Notes: generated from the sequence alone by a model not told the origin. Counted from the first letter of the stretch, positions 1 through 13,533 are shown. The stretch is 64,000 nucleotides of DNA from Annona cherimola (GCA_030490835.1 CM059972.1:13183764-13247763), one strand, 5' to 3'. A program made the numbers and translations.

Positions 1-650
1 TCTATTTTTTAAATATGAAGTTACTGTGGTCATTTTCACTGAAAATGATCACAATACCTTTGTATTTAAAAATAATATATATTGAAAATTAATAAAACTT
101 GGATTATACGTTAAATTATAGTGGTTTCTATGAAACTCTTTTTCTCTTCTATGTAACCCTTTTAATTTTAATTTTTTAATGGTAAATGAAAAAATCACTT
201 CATCTATTGAATTTGTTATAATTATTATTATCATGAAAACTCTTTTATTTATTTAATATCATTGTATATTAGTCATTTATAAATATGCATAATCAACATA
301 ATAAAAATAATTCAATACTAAATATTAAATTTTAAGTAGTATTTTTGACATTTAAACTGTCTAAAATATCATTAATAAGTGAATAAATAATCCTCTAAAG
401 TCTCATTGCATTTGAATACACATGGGAATAAATCTAATTATTTTTTTTTAATTTACATATGAATGTACCTATCTTCAGTAAATACGGTCTATACACGTAT
501 TAAATTTATATAAAACTATCTCCTAGCTAAAATAAATGATGTTAAATATAATGATATAATTAATTTTATATCAATAATCAATATTTAAAAAATGGAGGAG
601 GTTATATTAAGTCATTTCTATGTAATCAAGCTTCTATGTAGAAGCATGTC
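1..650. repeat. AT-rich dispersed repeat, copy 1
   Basis: No gene is visible. The stretch from about 130 to 650 is an AT-rich sequence found again, diverged, at about 34263-34740, at 61780-63740 (there split by a hAT element) and at 63760-64000. Shared landmarks are a tract reading roughly ATTATTATCATGAAAACTC followed by AACATAATAAAAATAATTC, a CTAAAATATCATTA block, and a TGGATGAAACT/AGCTAAATAAATGATG block. No coding capacity or terminal repeats were recognised, so the class is unknown. The short ORFs here are random. Confidence 0.5.
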
Positions 651-2388
651 CCAAGTTAAATACACTTAAATGAGCATGTTTATAAAAGAACAAAAAATTA
701 AAAAAAATTTGATGCAGCAGTGACAGCACACGATCATCCATCATCTTATGAAGTCTTCTTTCTCATGTATTAGAAACTGTTAATGACTAAATATTTCTTA
801 TACTGTGATTTTTTAATAAAAGATAATTTTGCATTAAGCCATTTTACATTGTTCCATTTTTTTTTTCCTTTTCCATCTTACAAAGCCTTTCTTTTATGAA
901 TGTGTCTAGCATAAGGTAAAAGATGGAAAAATATTATAGGTAAAATTTTGAAACGAAGTAAGTAAATGTGATACGTTAAGGATAACAATTGGAATATAGT
1001 CTAGTTAGATGCGTAAAGATGGAAGTTTGGAAAGTAATGAAATTTTTAATAAAAAAAATTTTGTATGAAATTTTTTAAAATATAAGAAAATGATGTGATA
1101 TAACACGAAAATAATGAAAAATAAAAAGAGAAAAAGTTAAAATAGATACATTAGATGTAAAGAAGTGATCTTGTTAGCTCGGGTTAATGCTTCGCTTAGC
1201 CTAGTTCAAAAACTTATTTACAACATTTTTTTGCTTTTTATTTTAAAAATATGAAATATATATACATATATTCGAAAATGATAAAACTTGGTTTATATAT
1301 TAAATACATTTAAATAACAAGCGTATAAAGAAAAAATAAAAAAAAAAGTTGCAAATGAATTTTTTGAGATGAGTTAAGCAACCTGGCTAATATGATCATT
1401 CATCTTAAATATATAAGTAATTGTGTAGAAATGATTAAAAAATAAGATAATCATATAAGAAAAATGAATAAATAATTAAAAAAATATAGTAACTATGAAG
1501 AGTGAAAGTTTTTGAGTTTAAAAATTTTAGATGTTAACAAAAATTCCATAAAAATTTGATTGGATTGTAGGTATAATGATTGTGAGTTTATATGGATGAA
1601 AAGATGTGTAAAAATAATTTTAAAAAAAAATTGCTCCTTTTTTTTGCAATGCAACAAGGCACCTTAATAAGTCCTAATAGAGTGACTATAGGCATAGCAT
1701 TGCTAGTAATTTTTTTTCTATTAGGGGTATATTTACCTCACATCTTAATTCATATTATATTGAAGCTTAGAGACAATTTTTATAATTTTTTCAGAGGAAA
1801 CTAGAAGTTTCCAAATAGCAGCAGGGATACTATAAGCTCCTAAATATTAATGAGGCGTGATAGACTTCACTCAGGTGCAAAATTTTATTTTTTAATATTT
1901 GTTGAAAAATTATTTTATAAAATTTTTAATCCAAATGTATTTAATATGTATATTAATTCTTAATATTTTGAATATTTCTAGATATTTATTTTGAATTTTT
2001 TTTAAAATTAGTAGCGGATGTATTCTCTGAATCATTGCGCGTACGGATAAAATTTTTTATGGCAGTACGAATAAACATTTTTACAATCGAATTAGGATAG
2101 ATTGGATGCGATCTAACACTAATTGCACTTCCTAAATTATCGATCTAGGAAACATTTTTTTTTTAAGATTAATCTGGGCAACGTTAAAGCAACTGTAGGA
2201 AGAGCAAAAAGCAAAATCTCGTGCCAAAATATATGAAACAAGTAAATTATGAATTTACTTCTCCTTTTCCATCATATTCCAGATTAACAAAAGTAACACA
2301 CAGGGTATCCATGGAGGGCTACCATATCACTTCTCATGGAAGATTAAAAAAAAATGTTTAAAAAATAACATATCAAAACAAATAATGA
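651..2388. other. AT-rich intergenic DNA with degenerate MITE pieces
   Basis: No gene is seen. About 940-1160 and 1410-1530 resemble the interior of the Harbinger-like MITEs at 39668 and 46999 (shared GATGTGATATAA, AAAATAGATA, TGTAGAAATGATT and TTTTAGAT blocks). They flank the fold-back element at 1163-1412, which suggests an old MITE split by that element. Both MITE ends are too decayed to place. For 1531-2388 I see only AT-rich sequence; the 70-codon ORF at 1592 has no recognisable features. Confidence 0.35.
1163..1412. mobile_element. Fold-back MITE remnant, TTAGC/GGCTAA ends
   Basis: The left end reads TGATCTTGTTAGCTCGGG and the right end reads, inverted, ATGATCATATTAGCCAGG, so the termini are diverged inverted repeats. 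Between them is the AT-rich core seen in the other fold-back elements of the window (TAAAACTTGGTTTATATATT, then TAAATACATTTAAATAAC). An exact target-site duplication could not be found. It is placed with the 2389 and 34068 elements by its TTGTTAG(T/C)..GGG ends. Confidence 0.45.
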
Positions 2389-2786
2389 GAAATGATTCTA
2401 TTAGTCCGGGCTAAGCAGGGCTAAGCAAACCCGCATCAAAAAATTATTTAAAAACACTTTTTGTTTTCTTTTTTTTTCTATACACTTGTTTATTTAAGTG
2501 CATTTAATATATAAACCAAGTTTTATAATTTTTGGATATATGTATATATTTTTTAAAGATTTTTAAACATATGGGTATTTTAAGGATATATATATGCATT
2601 GATATTTAAAAATCTCAAAAAAATTAGATATACGTATTTAAAAATAGTAAAACTTGATTTATATGTTAAATATACTTAGATAAACAAGTATACGGAGAAA
2701 AAAATAAAAAAAAATAAATAGGTTTTTTGAAGTAAGTTAAATGAAACATTTGCTTAACCCAGATTAACAATATCACTTTTCAAAAA
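2389..2786. mobile_element. Fold-back MITE, TTAGTCCGGGCTAAGC ends
   Basis: The left arm starts AAATGATTCTATTAGTCC and continues GGGCTAAGC. The right arm ends, read inverted, AAGTGATATTGTTAATC then TGGGTTAAGC. The two arms pair through the AT-rich core (ATATAAACCAAGTTTTATAA on the left against TAAAACTTGATTTATATG on the right). This is the same element type as at 34068-34935. No clean TSD is visible, so the exact ends are uncertain by several bases. Bases 2787-2959 hold nothing I recognise. Confidence 0.5.
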
Positions 2787-5468
2787 GAATGTTCAGAGCG
2801 TTTGATATGTATGATGATTTAACGAATGATTTACTAATTTAATATATGGAGTATTCATTAAAGACCCAAAAATTACAAAGCATAGCCCTTGAAATTGGGA
2901 GGAAGCAAAATTACACATGTACCACTTCCTGTTCAAAATTGTATCCACAAGAAGGGCCAGCTAATGTTATGGGTGTAAATCAGATCGAGTTGACTTAGGT
3001 TGGAGTAAACCCAACCTTATTTTATATTGTAAAATCTCGACCCAACCTTATTTTTAACTATCTTTTTTTATATTTTAACTCGACCCTATTTTAACTCTCT
3101 AGAAATCGAATTGGTTTAGGTTAAAAATCGGATTAATAAATATATAATATTTTAAAATATTTCTCTTAATTAAACCTATTTTGAAATATAAATTTATATA
3201 AATAAAAATTAATCCATTTTATATGGATATTTTCGAATTTATGACTTGTACAATAATATAATGGCTAAATAATCTTATTTCAAAGCAATAACGTCTAGTT
3301 AATTTGTATATATTACATGTTAATGTATAATTATTTTTTAATAATCTATTATATTTTACTTTAATATATAAAATTGGGATAAGTAATGCTAATAATCATC
3401 AAACCCAAATCAATTCACTTTTTAAATCAGGCGGCTCAAATTGGGTTATATAATTTATTTTTTTCTAAAATGTCTCGAGCTGATAACAATCTTCTCGCGG
3501 CAAAACTTTCTAGGGAAGAGGTTTGTAGAACTCTAAAGAAAATGTACTAAATGAAGGCTCTAGGCTAGGATGGCATGTTTTGCTAGCTTCTTAAAAAAAT
3601 ATTGGAGTATTATGAGGGAGGGCATCTTTACTGCATGTGATTGAATTCTCAGCACAAGTGGCCTTGATGAGAGAAATTAACAAAACCACAGTTGCTCTCA
3701 TCCCCAAAAAGAAAGAAGCAAGGCGACTATTGGATTTTCGTCCTATCACCTCAGGTAATGTGGCTTACAAAATCCTCTTCAAAGTGCTTGCAAACTATCT
3801 GAAGCGATGCCTATCCCAGCTTACTTTTGCCAACAAAGTGATTTTGTCCCAATGCGGCTCATCATTGATGACATGTTATTGGCATACAAGGCTATTCATG
3901 TGCTCAGGGGAAGAAAAGAGGACAAGAATGACAGGGTTGAGTGACAATATCTTTGCAATGTGATCCGCCAAATGTAGTTTGATGCCAAATGGATTCAATT
4001 GATCTATAGTCGTATTGCTTCAATATCTTACAGAGTAGTAGTCAATGGGGATAAGATAGGGGAGTTCTATTTGAGTAGAGGGCTACGATAAGGGGACCCA
4101 ATATCGCTGTATTTGTTCCTATTATGTGTGGATGGTCTTTCCGCTCTGCTTACAAGGGCCCACACGACCCGACTACTACATGATGTTCAGATTTGTAGAT
4201 TAGGACCATGACTTTCACACATTTTTTTTACAAACAATGTCATGTTATTTCTAAAAGTCAATGAGGAGGAGGTAGGGTATCTACTAGGTCTTTTGCATAG
4301 ATACGAGGCTCTTTCTAGTCAAAAAATCAATAGGGATAAAATATCTTTTTAGTATAAATACTAGGATAGATATACGTAGGAGAGTGGAGGAGATGATTGG
4401 AACACAAGGATCATATCTTCGTTCTTACCTAGGACTTTCAACATGGGCAGGTAAGAATAAAAAAGCAGTTTTCCTCCACATCAAATAAACAATTTGGAAA
4501 AAAATACAAGGTTGGTAAAGCAAACTTCTATCTAACGGAGGGAATGAAGTTCTCATTAAGGCAGTTGCACGAGCGATTCCTAGTTATGCCATGAGCTTAT
4601 TCCTCTTACCATGTCGCTTATGTGAACAGATCAACTCTTTGGTAATTGGATTTTGGTGGGGCAAAAGAGATGGGAAACGATAGATGAGTTGGGTATCTTG
4701 GTAGAAAATGTGCATGACAAAGGCTAGTGGCAGCTTGGACTTTGGAGAACTAAGGGCTTTTGACCTAGCTCTCGTGGCTAAACAAGCTTGGAGATTGCTA
4801 ACTGAACCTAACTTGCGCTATTCTCAAATATCGAAAGCTAAATGCTTCCCTACTAGAAATTTCTAGGTGTGCAATGTCAGAGCAGGAAGCTCCTTATACT
4901 TGGCAATATATTGCCAAAGTTAGTGCTCTTTTAAGGAGGGGATGTGGATCGAGGTTAGGAAATGGGATAAGAATATGATTATTCAAAGATAATTGGGTAG
5001 ATGGATGCCTTCTCCCAGTTGGACCATTACTATTGGGTGTGCATGAAGATACTTCAGTGAGCACTTCATCAAGGAATCTACAAATGATTGGAAACAGACA
5101 GATTTTATTCAAGCAATTGGACAGGTGGATTGAAATAAAGCCAGGATGATTCCTCCGCTAAGAGTGATGGAAGATGACTGATTGTTATGGGCTTTAGAGG
5201 CCAATGGTGAGTTTAGTGTCAAAATTGCATACTGTTTAGCCCATCTGGACAACATTGGGGAGGAAGCTCAACAGGATAGTATTTTGAAGCAGATATAAAA
5301 ATTGAAGCTGCCGAAGAAGGTATTGCTATTTGGTTGGCTACTACATACATTGATATTACCTATAAAACTAAATTTGAATGTGAGAGGTATACAAATTGCA
5401 GCAGCTTGTCTGTTCTGTAGTCTCCACAAGGAATTTGAAGCTCATCTTTTCTTACAATGTAGATCTAC

Positions 5469-8394
5469 TGTGAAACTCCGATCTTAGACATGTGTATAAA
5501 ACCCTAGGGTTATAAACCCGAGATAATATATTTGAAAAATATACATTTGTGAGTATAAAATATTTGGGAATAGAGGTTAAAATAATTAATTATGAAATTC
5601 GGATGAATAGTGCATGTAAATAGTGAAACGTGAATAGTAAACGTGGGATTAAGGAATATATTAAGTTAATCACTTTGGATTAACTTAATCATAAAAGATG
5701 AAAAAGGAAGCTTTCCACTAGAGGACAAAATTTCTTTTTCGATTAAAATAATAATTTTCGGATTTTTGTAAAGAAAATGAAGAAAAATTTATATCTTGCA
5801 ATCCGGACGTCAGATTGAGATGAAATTTTTTATGGATGACCAAAATATGATGATGAACATGATGAGTGGTCCAAGATTGATCAAAAATAAAAAATCAAGA
5901 GTCAAGATGACACGTCAAATGATGATAAAAAAGAAACTTCTCTTTTTCATTACATAGCTTTTGACTTTTTATTTAAATAAATAATTAAAAAAATTAAATG
6001 AAATGGCTGCTGCAGCAGGGGGGCAGTTGGAGGATTGACCAAAATCAATGGTCTATGATCAACCTCATCTTTAATCAACGACTAAGATTTATTTAGCCTA
6101 AATTAAATAATTTTAAAAATAAAAAATAGGTAAAAAATAGGGATGCATAGGGGGGCTGGAGCAGGCCTAGGGTGGGCAGCACATGGCTCAAAGCATTTTT
6201 TAAAATTAAAAAGAAATACCAATTTATAATTAAATACCTCAAAGCTAGGGGATAAATTCTAAATTCTTGAAAAATTCAACACTATAAATAGGGCAGCAGG
6301 GAGAACGTCCAAGGCCAAGAAATCCCAGCTCCATTTGAGCCATTCCAAGCCCCCAAACCATCCCACACGTCCAAGGAAAGAAAAGAGTAAGTTAGAGAGA
6401 GGAAGTGTGAGAAAAAGAAACGTATCTCCACTTCGGGTAAGTGATTTCTACCAAAATTTCTTTTGGATGTTAAGTAGGGTAAAAATATGCTTAGATAATG
6501 CCTAAACATGAGAAAATAAGTATAGATATAATGTCTAATTGAAATTATGTCGAAACATCAAAACTTTGGAGCGAATATGGAGCATTCGGGAAGATAACAT
6601 ATGATATGTGTAAATAATGCTCCAAAAAGATAAATGATGATTTAGAATGTATGAATATGATAAATATGATGTCGGAATGATAATATATTAATTTCATAAT
6701 TTTTGGAATTAAGGATTATGCTTAAGTGAATTTATGTTGATTTTTAGTATATGGAGAAAGTGATTTTTTTAGCCAAGTAAATGATGATAAATTCAAAATG
6801 TATGAAATTTTTCATGATATACTAAACATAAGTTATGTCATGGTATTTTTTATTTTTGAAACCCATGAACAGTAATCACGTCTCTGTGAACAGTAACCTC
6901 GGATGAACAGTACTGTTACAATAATCTGCTACAATGATTTTGCTACAGTCATTTGCTACAGTAAACAACGTGATTTTAGAGAAATTTTGAGATTAATATT
7001 TAAATATAAAGATGGAATTTTTGAGGAACCTATGGATAAAAATATCCATATAAAGAAATAATGCTCAAATATTATAGAGCATGCATGGAAAACAGCTTGA
7101 ATAGAAGAAATAAAATAACCTTTTTCCTTGAATAGAAAAAGAAAAAGAGAAAGTCGATGACACTAACTGAAAAAGTAAGCAAGTTATATGCTTTCTAAAA
7201 TATTTCTAAATGATTACAAATTGTTTATTTACATATTTTATGAATTAAATTTAAGGATGACCATTCCTATAATGTTTTACATGAAATGATTACTAAATGC
7301 TTGTTAAATTACTTTCTAAATGATTTATCAAGTTTTATGGAGCATGTCAAGCCGGCATATGTATGTGTGAACATGGTGCACAAGGAAGAGGCTTTGGTGG
7401 AGGTAGTAAGCGGATCAGAGGGTCCCCCTTCACTATTGTCGAGTCGTAAGGGCTGTGTGCCGGCGGCGTTCTCCCAAAAGGGTGGAGGCAAAGGAAAGTC
7501 ATGTATGAATGAATGCATTATATTTTTATGAAATGCATAAGTATGAAAATGTTTACATGATGTTTTATCGAAACAATGTTTCAAAAAGGGATGGTGCAAA
7601 TAATTCTCTACATGAGAATGACAAATCACTTGGTGTAAGAGGTATATAATGCCAGAAAAATCAAAAGTCATGCATGTAGGAGACCATGTAGGCTAATCAA
7701 GGTAAAAGACACAATGTCCCCCTTGACGAGACCAAGTCGGAGAGAGAGCTGGCGTATTGGACCATGCTATGTGAGATGTTTCCTGGGCTAGCGTACCCAT
7801 ATACGAAGGTCTATGTCAGGAATGGAAATGAAGCATTTGCACATCCAATGTTTATGAAACGATTTTTACGAAAAAATTTCTATTCCAGTGGTAGTTGATC
7901 ACTTGGTAAGTGTCTCCTATCAAATGAAAAGAAATGCATTTGAATGCAAGGAAAATGTTTACTTGCCAAAGAAAAATGCTTGCTTACTGAGTATTATTAC
8001 TCATATGTGTTTTCAAAATGACAAACAGGCTATGGAGCTGACTCATAAAGGATGCCAGGTAGAAATGACCTGCAAATTTAATTGCAGTTCTATGTATGCG
8101 TCCAAAGGGACAAATGTATGATAATCATGTTGAAGACATGTTTTATGGATATTACAAACATGATTGTACTTATGTGAATTATTTTAATAAAAAAAGATAT
8201 GAATGATTTTTGATAATATGGATGAGTCTAATATGAATAAAGTGTATGCTTATGTGATGAAAGAAAAAAAAAATTTGGACGAGATTTATTTAAGAACCCG
8301 CCACGTGATCAGGGCAACAATCCTGAGTCACATTTACCAATCGACAAGATCCCGAAGTAAGGACTATGTGGACGCCTCGGTTCGGGGCGCCACA
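5469..8394 (+). mobile_element. Solo LTR 1 (2.9 kb, probably Ty3/Gypsy)
   Basis: The LTR begins TGTGAAACTCCGATC and ends GGTTCGGGGCGCCACA, with TG..CA ends and short inverted terminal similarity (TGTG..CC against GG..CACA). The 5-bp duplication TCTAC flanks it at 5464-5468 and 8395-8399. It lies inside the LINE relic. A TATAAATA box at 6283-6290 supports + orientation with a U3 of about 0.8 kb. No internal region or second LTR exists in the window, so it is a solo LTR left by recombination. The size and ends resemble Del/Tekay-type LTRs; that family assignment is inference. The short ORFs inside (for example at 7286 and 7888) have no protein-like features. Confidence 0.8.
6283..6290 (+). promoter_or_regulatory. 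TATA box of solo LTR 1
   Basis: TATAAATA sits about 815 bases into the LTR and is followed by a GGGCAGCAGG stretch, the usual place for the U3/R boundary in a long plant Gypsy LTR. It supports + orientation of this LTR. Whether it is still used cannot be judged from the sequence. Confidence 0.5.
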
Positions 8395-8863
8395 TCTACT
8401 TGTGTGGCTTTCCATGGACCTCGCACATAAATTCCGTCTCAGTGTATTCATAGGTCAATCAGGGAAACTCTTGTCCTTCTATGTTATCAACCAAAAACTT
8501 ATCTCTTATCATTGTTTATCACCTGCTATTGGAGATTGTGGTATTATAGAAATGACCAGGTTGTGGATAATGTTGCACAGATGCTAGATGATATATGCAG
8601 ATGGAGCATTAATTACATTCACTAACACCAGTCGACTTCTCTACTACTACACTACGATTCTCACCTTCCAATTAGCCCCTGCAGATGGAAATGCCCAACT
8701 TATGAAAGAATAAAGATAATTGTTGATGCAGGATGCAAGGTTGAAGATCATGTTATGGGTTTTGCTTCTGTTATTCAGGATGCAAATGACCACTTCATTA
8801 CAGCGAAATGTTGGACATAAACAGGTATTTTTGTACCCACTCTAGATGGAATCTAAGGCTCTT

Positions 8864-10765
8864 TGATAATTGGAATTTGGTAAGATATTTTGTGGATATT
8901 TTATACCAAATCGGTGGGTAATTAATTAATATTAATATGAAATTTGATTTTAAAATGTAGTTTTGCAATTTTTGGGTATTAAATATTAATTTCAAGCAAT
9001 TTAAACAATTTTTATAATCTTTTCGCTTGAAATTACATTTTATTTGTTCCCATGAAATTAAATGAATTTGAAATAATTTTGTTTATAATAATCCACTAAT
9101 AATTTTTTTTTATGCAGGGAGAACAAGTTTCACTAGGTGAGCCCCACAAGCCATCAAAGCCATTTTCACTGTTGATCATCCAACCGCCCATTTAATAGCA
9201 TCACAGCCTGCTGTCCATAAATCACATGATCAGCAATAAAACGGCCACCCATCCATTTCACGTGACCTGCGGACCATGGCATTTGAAATTCCAATTACCC
9301 ATTTCATCCAATGCATTCTACGTGATTTTTTTTATGAAATGCTATTAAATGCATTTCATCCAATGCATTCTACGAGATTTTTTTATGCAATGCTATTAAA
9401 TGCATTTTATCCAATGCATTCAACACATGGACCCACCACATTTTTTTGCAGCAACAGCATAATATCATGCTGCCTATTCACGTGATTTCCTACAGCAAAA
9501 GGGCAGCAGCATGATGAAATAAATAAAAAAAAGGAGCAGCATTTTATATCAATACAACGGCATGTATTCACGTAAAATGCATTTCAAATCCTGCCGCCCA
9601 TCATGCATTAAATCAATGGATCCGCAGCAGCAAAATTCCCATCACAAATAACGTGAAATGCATTAAAGTGATGGGGCCCACTTATTCAGCTATAAAAGAC
9701 GGGAGAGCAGACAGAGCAGGGGGCAGCAGAGATTTGGCACGCACAACATTCGGCCTACAGCAAAATTCCACAATTCCAAGAAGCAATCAATAAGAAAATC
9801 CCTGTAAGGATATTACTGCAAAATAATTTAGCAGGAATTTTTGAAAAAGAGTAGAGCATATTTCAAGAAAGAAAGAGATTGAGAGCAAGGTGGAGAGCAC
9901 GGGCAAAAAGGCAGACCGGCGAGTTGCGTGGAGCAGCCGACACACATCGGGGCTTCAAATCAATAAGCTTTTCTATCTTTTCCCTTTTTAATTTTTGTTA
10001 TCTTGTTTAAGATGGATTGTAATTTTAATTTTATTTTGAACTTAAACATGTTTGGCTAAATCCTAAATCTATGGTTAGGAATTAGCATGCGTACAATGCA
10101 ATGTGGTGTGGATTTTTAGTTTATTTATGATGGATATTGTTGTTAATTTAATATCTTGTAGTTCTTATGCTTGCTATGTACATGGGCCCGTACTTTTGCA
10201 TGATTTCATATATTAGGTGATGGAACCGAGAGGTGGAAACCTAATATACGAAAATTAAGATATTAAACCTGGATATCTAAGACCATGAGAATAGGCATGA
10301 TAACCTTAAGGAAATTCCATAAACAAACCACGAATCTTAATGGATTCTAATTAACTTAATCCCATGAGAATAGGTGATTAAGAAAATTAGGATACGTCTT
10401 GTAGGTTTCGAGAGAAGGTTCAGGGATAAATTAGGATTTGTTCTCCTTTAACAAATAATATCCAAATTAAATAATTATACCACTGCCCGTTGCAAAATAC
10501 GCAAGTGAAATCCTAGACCTTAGATACTCGCATTCTAATTTTCTCTGCTCATTATAATTTGAAATTTTCTCATCCCATTTTATTTATTTTCTTTCCCTTT
10601 TATTTACTGCATTTTCTCCCCACTTTTCTATTTTATTTGCTATATTCTCTCCATAACCGACATGAAAGCGTTTAAAAGAAAAATTTATAGTCTTGAATTC
10701 CCTGTGGATCGATAATTTATATACTACAATCTACGACCCGTACGCTTGCGGTGAGATTGCGAACA
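8864..10765 (+). repeat. 5' LTR of the Athila-like element (1902 bp)
   Basis: The LTR starts TGATAATTGGAATTTGG and ends GAGATTGCGAACA. Its TATA box TATAAAAG is at 9691-9698. It contains two tandem copies of a ~51-bp unit built around CCAATGCATTCTACG and GCTATTAAATGCATTT (about 9308-9410), where the 3' LTR has only one; this explains nearly all of the length difference. The segment 9975-10765 is U5/R-like and ends directly before the primer-binding site. Confidence 0.93.
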
Positions 10766-10772
10766 AGTATTT

Positions 10773-10790
10773 TGGCGCCGTTGCCGGGGA
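10773..10790 (+). promoter_or_regulatory. Primer-binding site, tRNA-Asp type
   Basis: TGGCGCCGTTGCCGGGGA lies seven bases after the 5' LTR. It is complementary to the 3' end of plant tRNA-Asp, the primer known for Athila elements. It is followed by about 230 bp of T-rich leader before the gag reading frame. Confidence 0.85.
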
Positions 10791-11017
10791 ATTCGGCGTT
10801 ACTTTAAATTTTATTTTTAGATACTTTCTTTATTTTTATTTTTTTTATTTTTTTATTTTTTTTCTCTTTCTTTCCGTCTCTATTTTTTTTCTATCTTTAC
10901 TTTCTATTTTTTGTCTCCGTCTATTTTTATATATTTTTTAATTATTATTATTATTATTATTTTATTTTTATTATCTTTTTTCTTTTTCATCTCTAGTCCT
11001 TTTTTTTTTAAAATTAG

Positions 11018-12880
11018 TTGGTTAATCTTTGTATGCACCAACATACCAGAAACTTTGCAAAACAACTAGCTGAAAAACTCTTTGTTGCTAACCCTGAGAT
11101 TGAACGTTCTTTTAGGAGAAGAATTCGTGACTATAAGCAACAACAATCTTCTCAAGACACTATGGAGGAACGCAATGATCCAAACCCGCCACATCAAGAG
11201 TAGGAGGAAGGCCAGGCCGAGAACAACGCTCCTCCCAGAAAGTTGACTCTAAGTGATCGGAACCGCCCAAACCCTTGTGGATTTCTATCATGCATTGTTG
11301 AACCAGAAATTGATGGAAGAAATTTTGAACTAAATCTCGGTCTCATCCAGATGGTTCAACAAGACCAATTTGTAGGACTTTCCTCTGAAAATTCAACTAT
11401 ACACATCACAAAATTCCTACAATTATGCAACACAATCAGGGTGCAAAATATTCCACGCGAGGTAATTCGTCTACAGCTTTTTCCATTTTCTCTTCGAGAC
11501 AAGTCAAGCGAATGGTTTTATTCCATGCCGCCCAACACATTCAATACATGGGATGAACTCTCTACTGCATTCCTGGAAAAATTATTTCCACTAAATAAAA
11601 CAAGGAAAATCAGAGACGAAATCAATCAGTTCGTCTAAAAAGATGGCGAAACCTTATATGATGCATGGGAGAGAATGAAAGATTTGCAACGCAAGTGCTC
11701 TCATTATGGTATCTCGCAAGGAGATATTATTGAAAACTTTTTCAATGGACTCGATCGACCTAGCCGAAGCGCCGTCAACTCAGCCGCCGGTGGCCGATTC
11801 ATGCGACTCACGAACGAGGAGGCTCTCAAACTCCTCAATAACTTAGCTCTTTATGATTCTTAGTACGGCGATGTCAGAGGAACCTCTCGACGAGGAAATG
11901 TATATGATATTGAATCCATGCATGCTATACATGATAAACTTGATAAAATTTTGCAGCGAAAGAAGCAGGAATCCAAAGATCAGAATGCATCTTCTTCTGG
12001 ACACATCTCATGTGAAATCTGTGGAGCCTCACACTACACAACTGAGTGTAGTTTTGCCATTAAAGACACCACACGCGAGCAAGCTAATGCAATCAACAAC
12101 CAATATGATACTCGTGCATATGGTAACCCCTATTCTAATACTTACAACTCTGGATGGAGGAACCACCCTAATTTTTTTTGTGCAAACCAGTCAAACACTC
12201 AAAATTTTGCTCAAAATAATAAGCCACCTGGTTTCCTTAGAAAACCACTGAACCCTCCTCCATTTCAGACCCAATAAGCCTTACCTGCACCACCTCTAGC
12301 ACAACCCACTGAGTCCATGTTCAAAAATATCATCCTAATGCTCAAGAAAAATGATGAAAGAATGGACCAAATGCAAACCCATATCAAGTTGCTTGAAAAT
12401 CAAATTGCTCAAAATGCCACAGCCTCATCCCAAAGAAACCAGAGTAAACTCCCTAGCCAACCTAAAATAAATCCTAGGGAGCAGGTGCAGGCGGTTACCT
12501 TGCGGAGTGGAAAGCAGCTCAACCCACCTCATATGGTCTCAGAAAAAGATGCCGAGCAGAAAAAGAAGCAAAAAAAAGAGCCACGATCAGAACCGGTGGT
12601 GGAAAAGCCATATGTACCACCACCTCCTTACCAGCCTCCTCTCCCCTTTCCACAAAGGCAGCGACAGGCTAAGCTTCAAAAGCAGTTCGAGAAGTTTGTT
12701 TCAACTCTTAAAAACTTGTCAATAAACGTACCCTTCATCGACATGCTTTCTCAAATGCCAGCTTATGCGAAATTTCTCAAGGATATGTTATCCAACAAAA
12801 GAAAACTCGAGGAGTACGGAACTATTTCGCTTATTGAGGAGTGCAACGCCATTTGCAGAACAAGTTGCCTGAAAAGCTAA
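11018..12880 (+). pseudogene. Athila-like gag remnant
   Basis: The gag sequence lies in one frame from about 11018 to 12880, with in-frame stops ending at 11203, 11638, 11863 and 12277. Recognisable parts are the capsid segment (LQLFPFSLRDKSSEWFYSMP near 11470-11540, then ERMKDLQRKCSHYGISQGD), the zinc-knuckle-like CEICGASHYTTEC near 12015-12050, and a basic, proline-rich tail up to about 12725. At least two stops look like CAA to TAA changes at a conserved Gln. Near 12850 the reading moves to another frame by loss of about one base, so Gag and protease are no longer joined. It cannot encode a functional capsid. Confidence 0.85.
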
Positions 12881-13533
12881 AGGACCCTAGAAGCTTCTCC
12901 ATTCCATGTGATCTTGGGAATGTCCAAATCAGCAAAGCACTATGTGATCTCGGAGCAAGTGTAAGTCTAATCCCACTTTCAATATGTAAAAAGCTGAACA
13001 TGGGTAATCCAAAACCAACATCTATGTCTCTCCAACTGGCCGACCGATCAATTAAATTTCCAGTCGGCATCCTTGAAGACGTACCTTTGAAAGTTGGCAA
13101 ACTATTCATTCCAGTCGACTTTGTGGTCCTCGACATGAAGGAGGATCGCCAAATCCCGATCATTCTTGGGCGACCTTTCTTAGCTACCGCTGGAGCAATC
13201 ATAGACGTCAAGAATGGCCGATTCTCACTAACAGTTGGAAATGAACAAATCGAATTTAATCTTTCTGAGGCAACAAAGCAACTGTCAATTGATAACTCTT
13301 GCCTGCGGGTCGACGTCATCAACCCTTTGCCGATCGAAGAAAAGGATGACTTGATAGAGATATGTATCATTCAGGGTACAACTGTTGAAAATAATAACCC
13401 TGAACTGTCTGCTTGTGCAGCTCTCTTGGATGGAGCCCCTTTCATCTCACCGGCTGCCAATTCACCTCATGAAAGTTGGATGCAGACTTCAATTTTTCTC
13501 CATCAACAAAAAAGGAAGAAGCACCAAAGGTAG
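12841..13533 (+). pseudogene. Athila-like aspartic protease remnant
   Basis: This is an open stretch of about 230 codons in a different frame from both neighbours. It contains the retroviral-type protease with the active-site segment ALCDLGASVSLIP near 12940-12975 (the DLG form usual in Athila) and the flap/C-terminal IPIILGRPFLATAGA near 13155-13195. Frameshifts lie on each side, near 12850 (with gag) and between about 13440 and 13500 (with RT). The protease domain itself has no stop codon. Confidence 0.85.

Noticed and set aside
3455..3478. Target-site duplication of the LINE (an AAATCA...TTGGGTT phrase on both sides)
   Set aside because: The two copies mismatch at too many positions by eye to be claimed; the LINE 5' boundary is left approximate.
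7286..8587. Short ORFs in and after solo LTR 1 as genes
   Set aside because: They lie inside the LTR or LINE relic and show no protein-like composition or motif.
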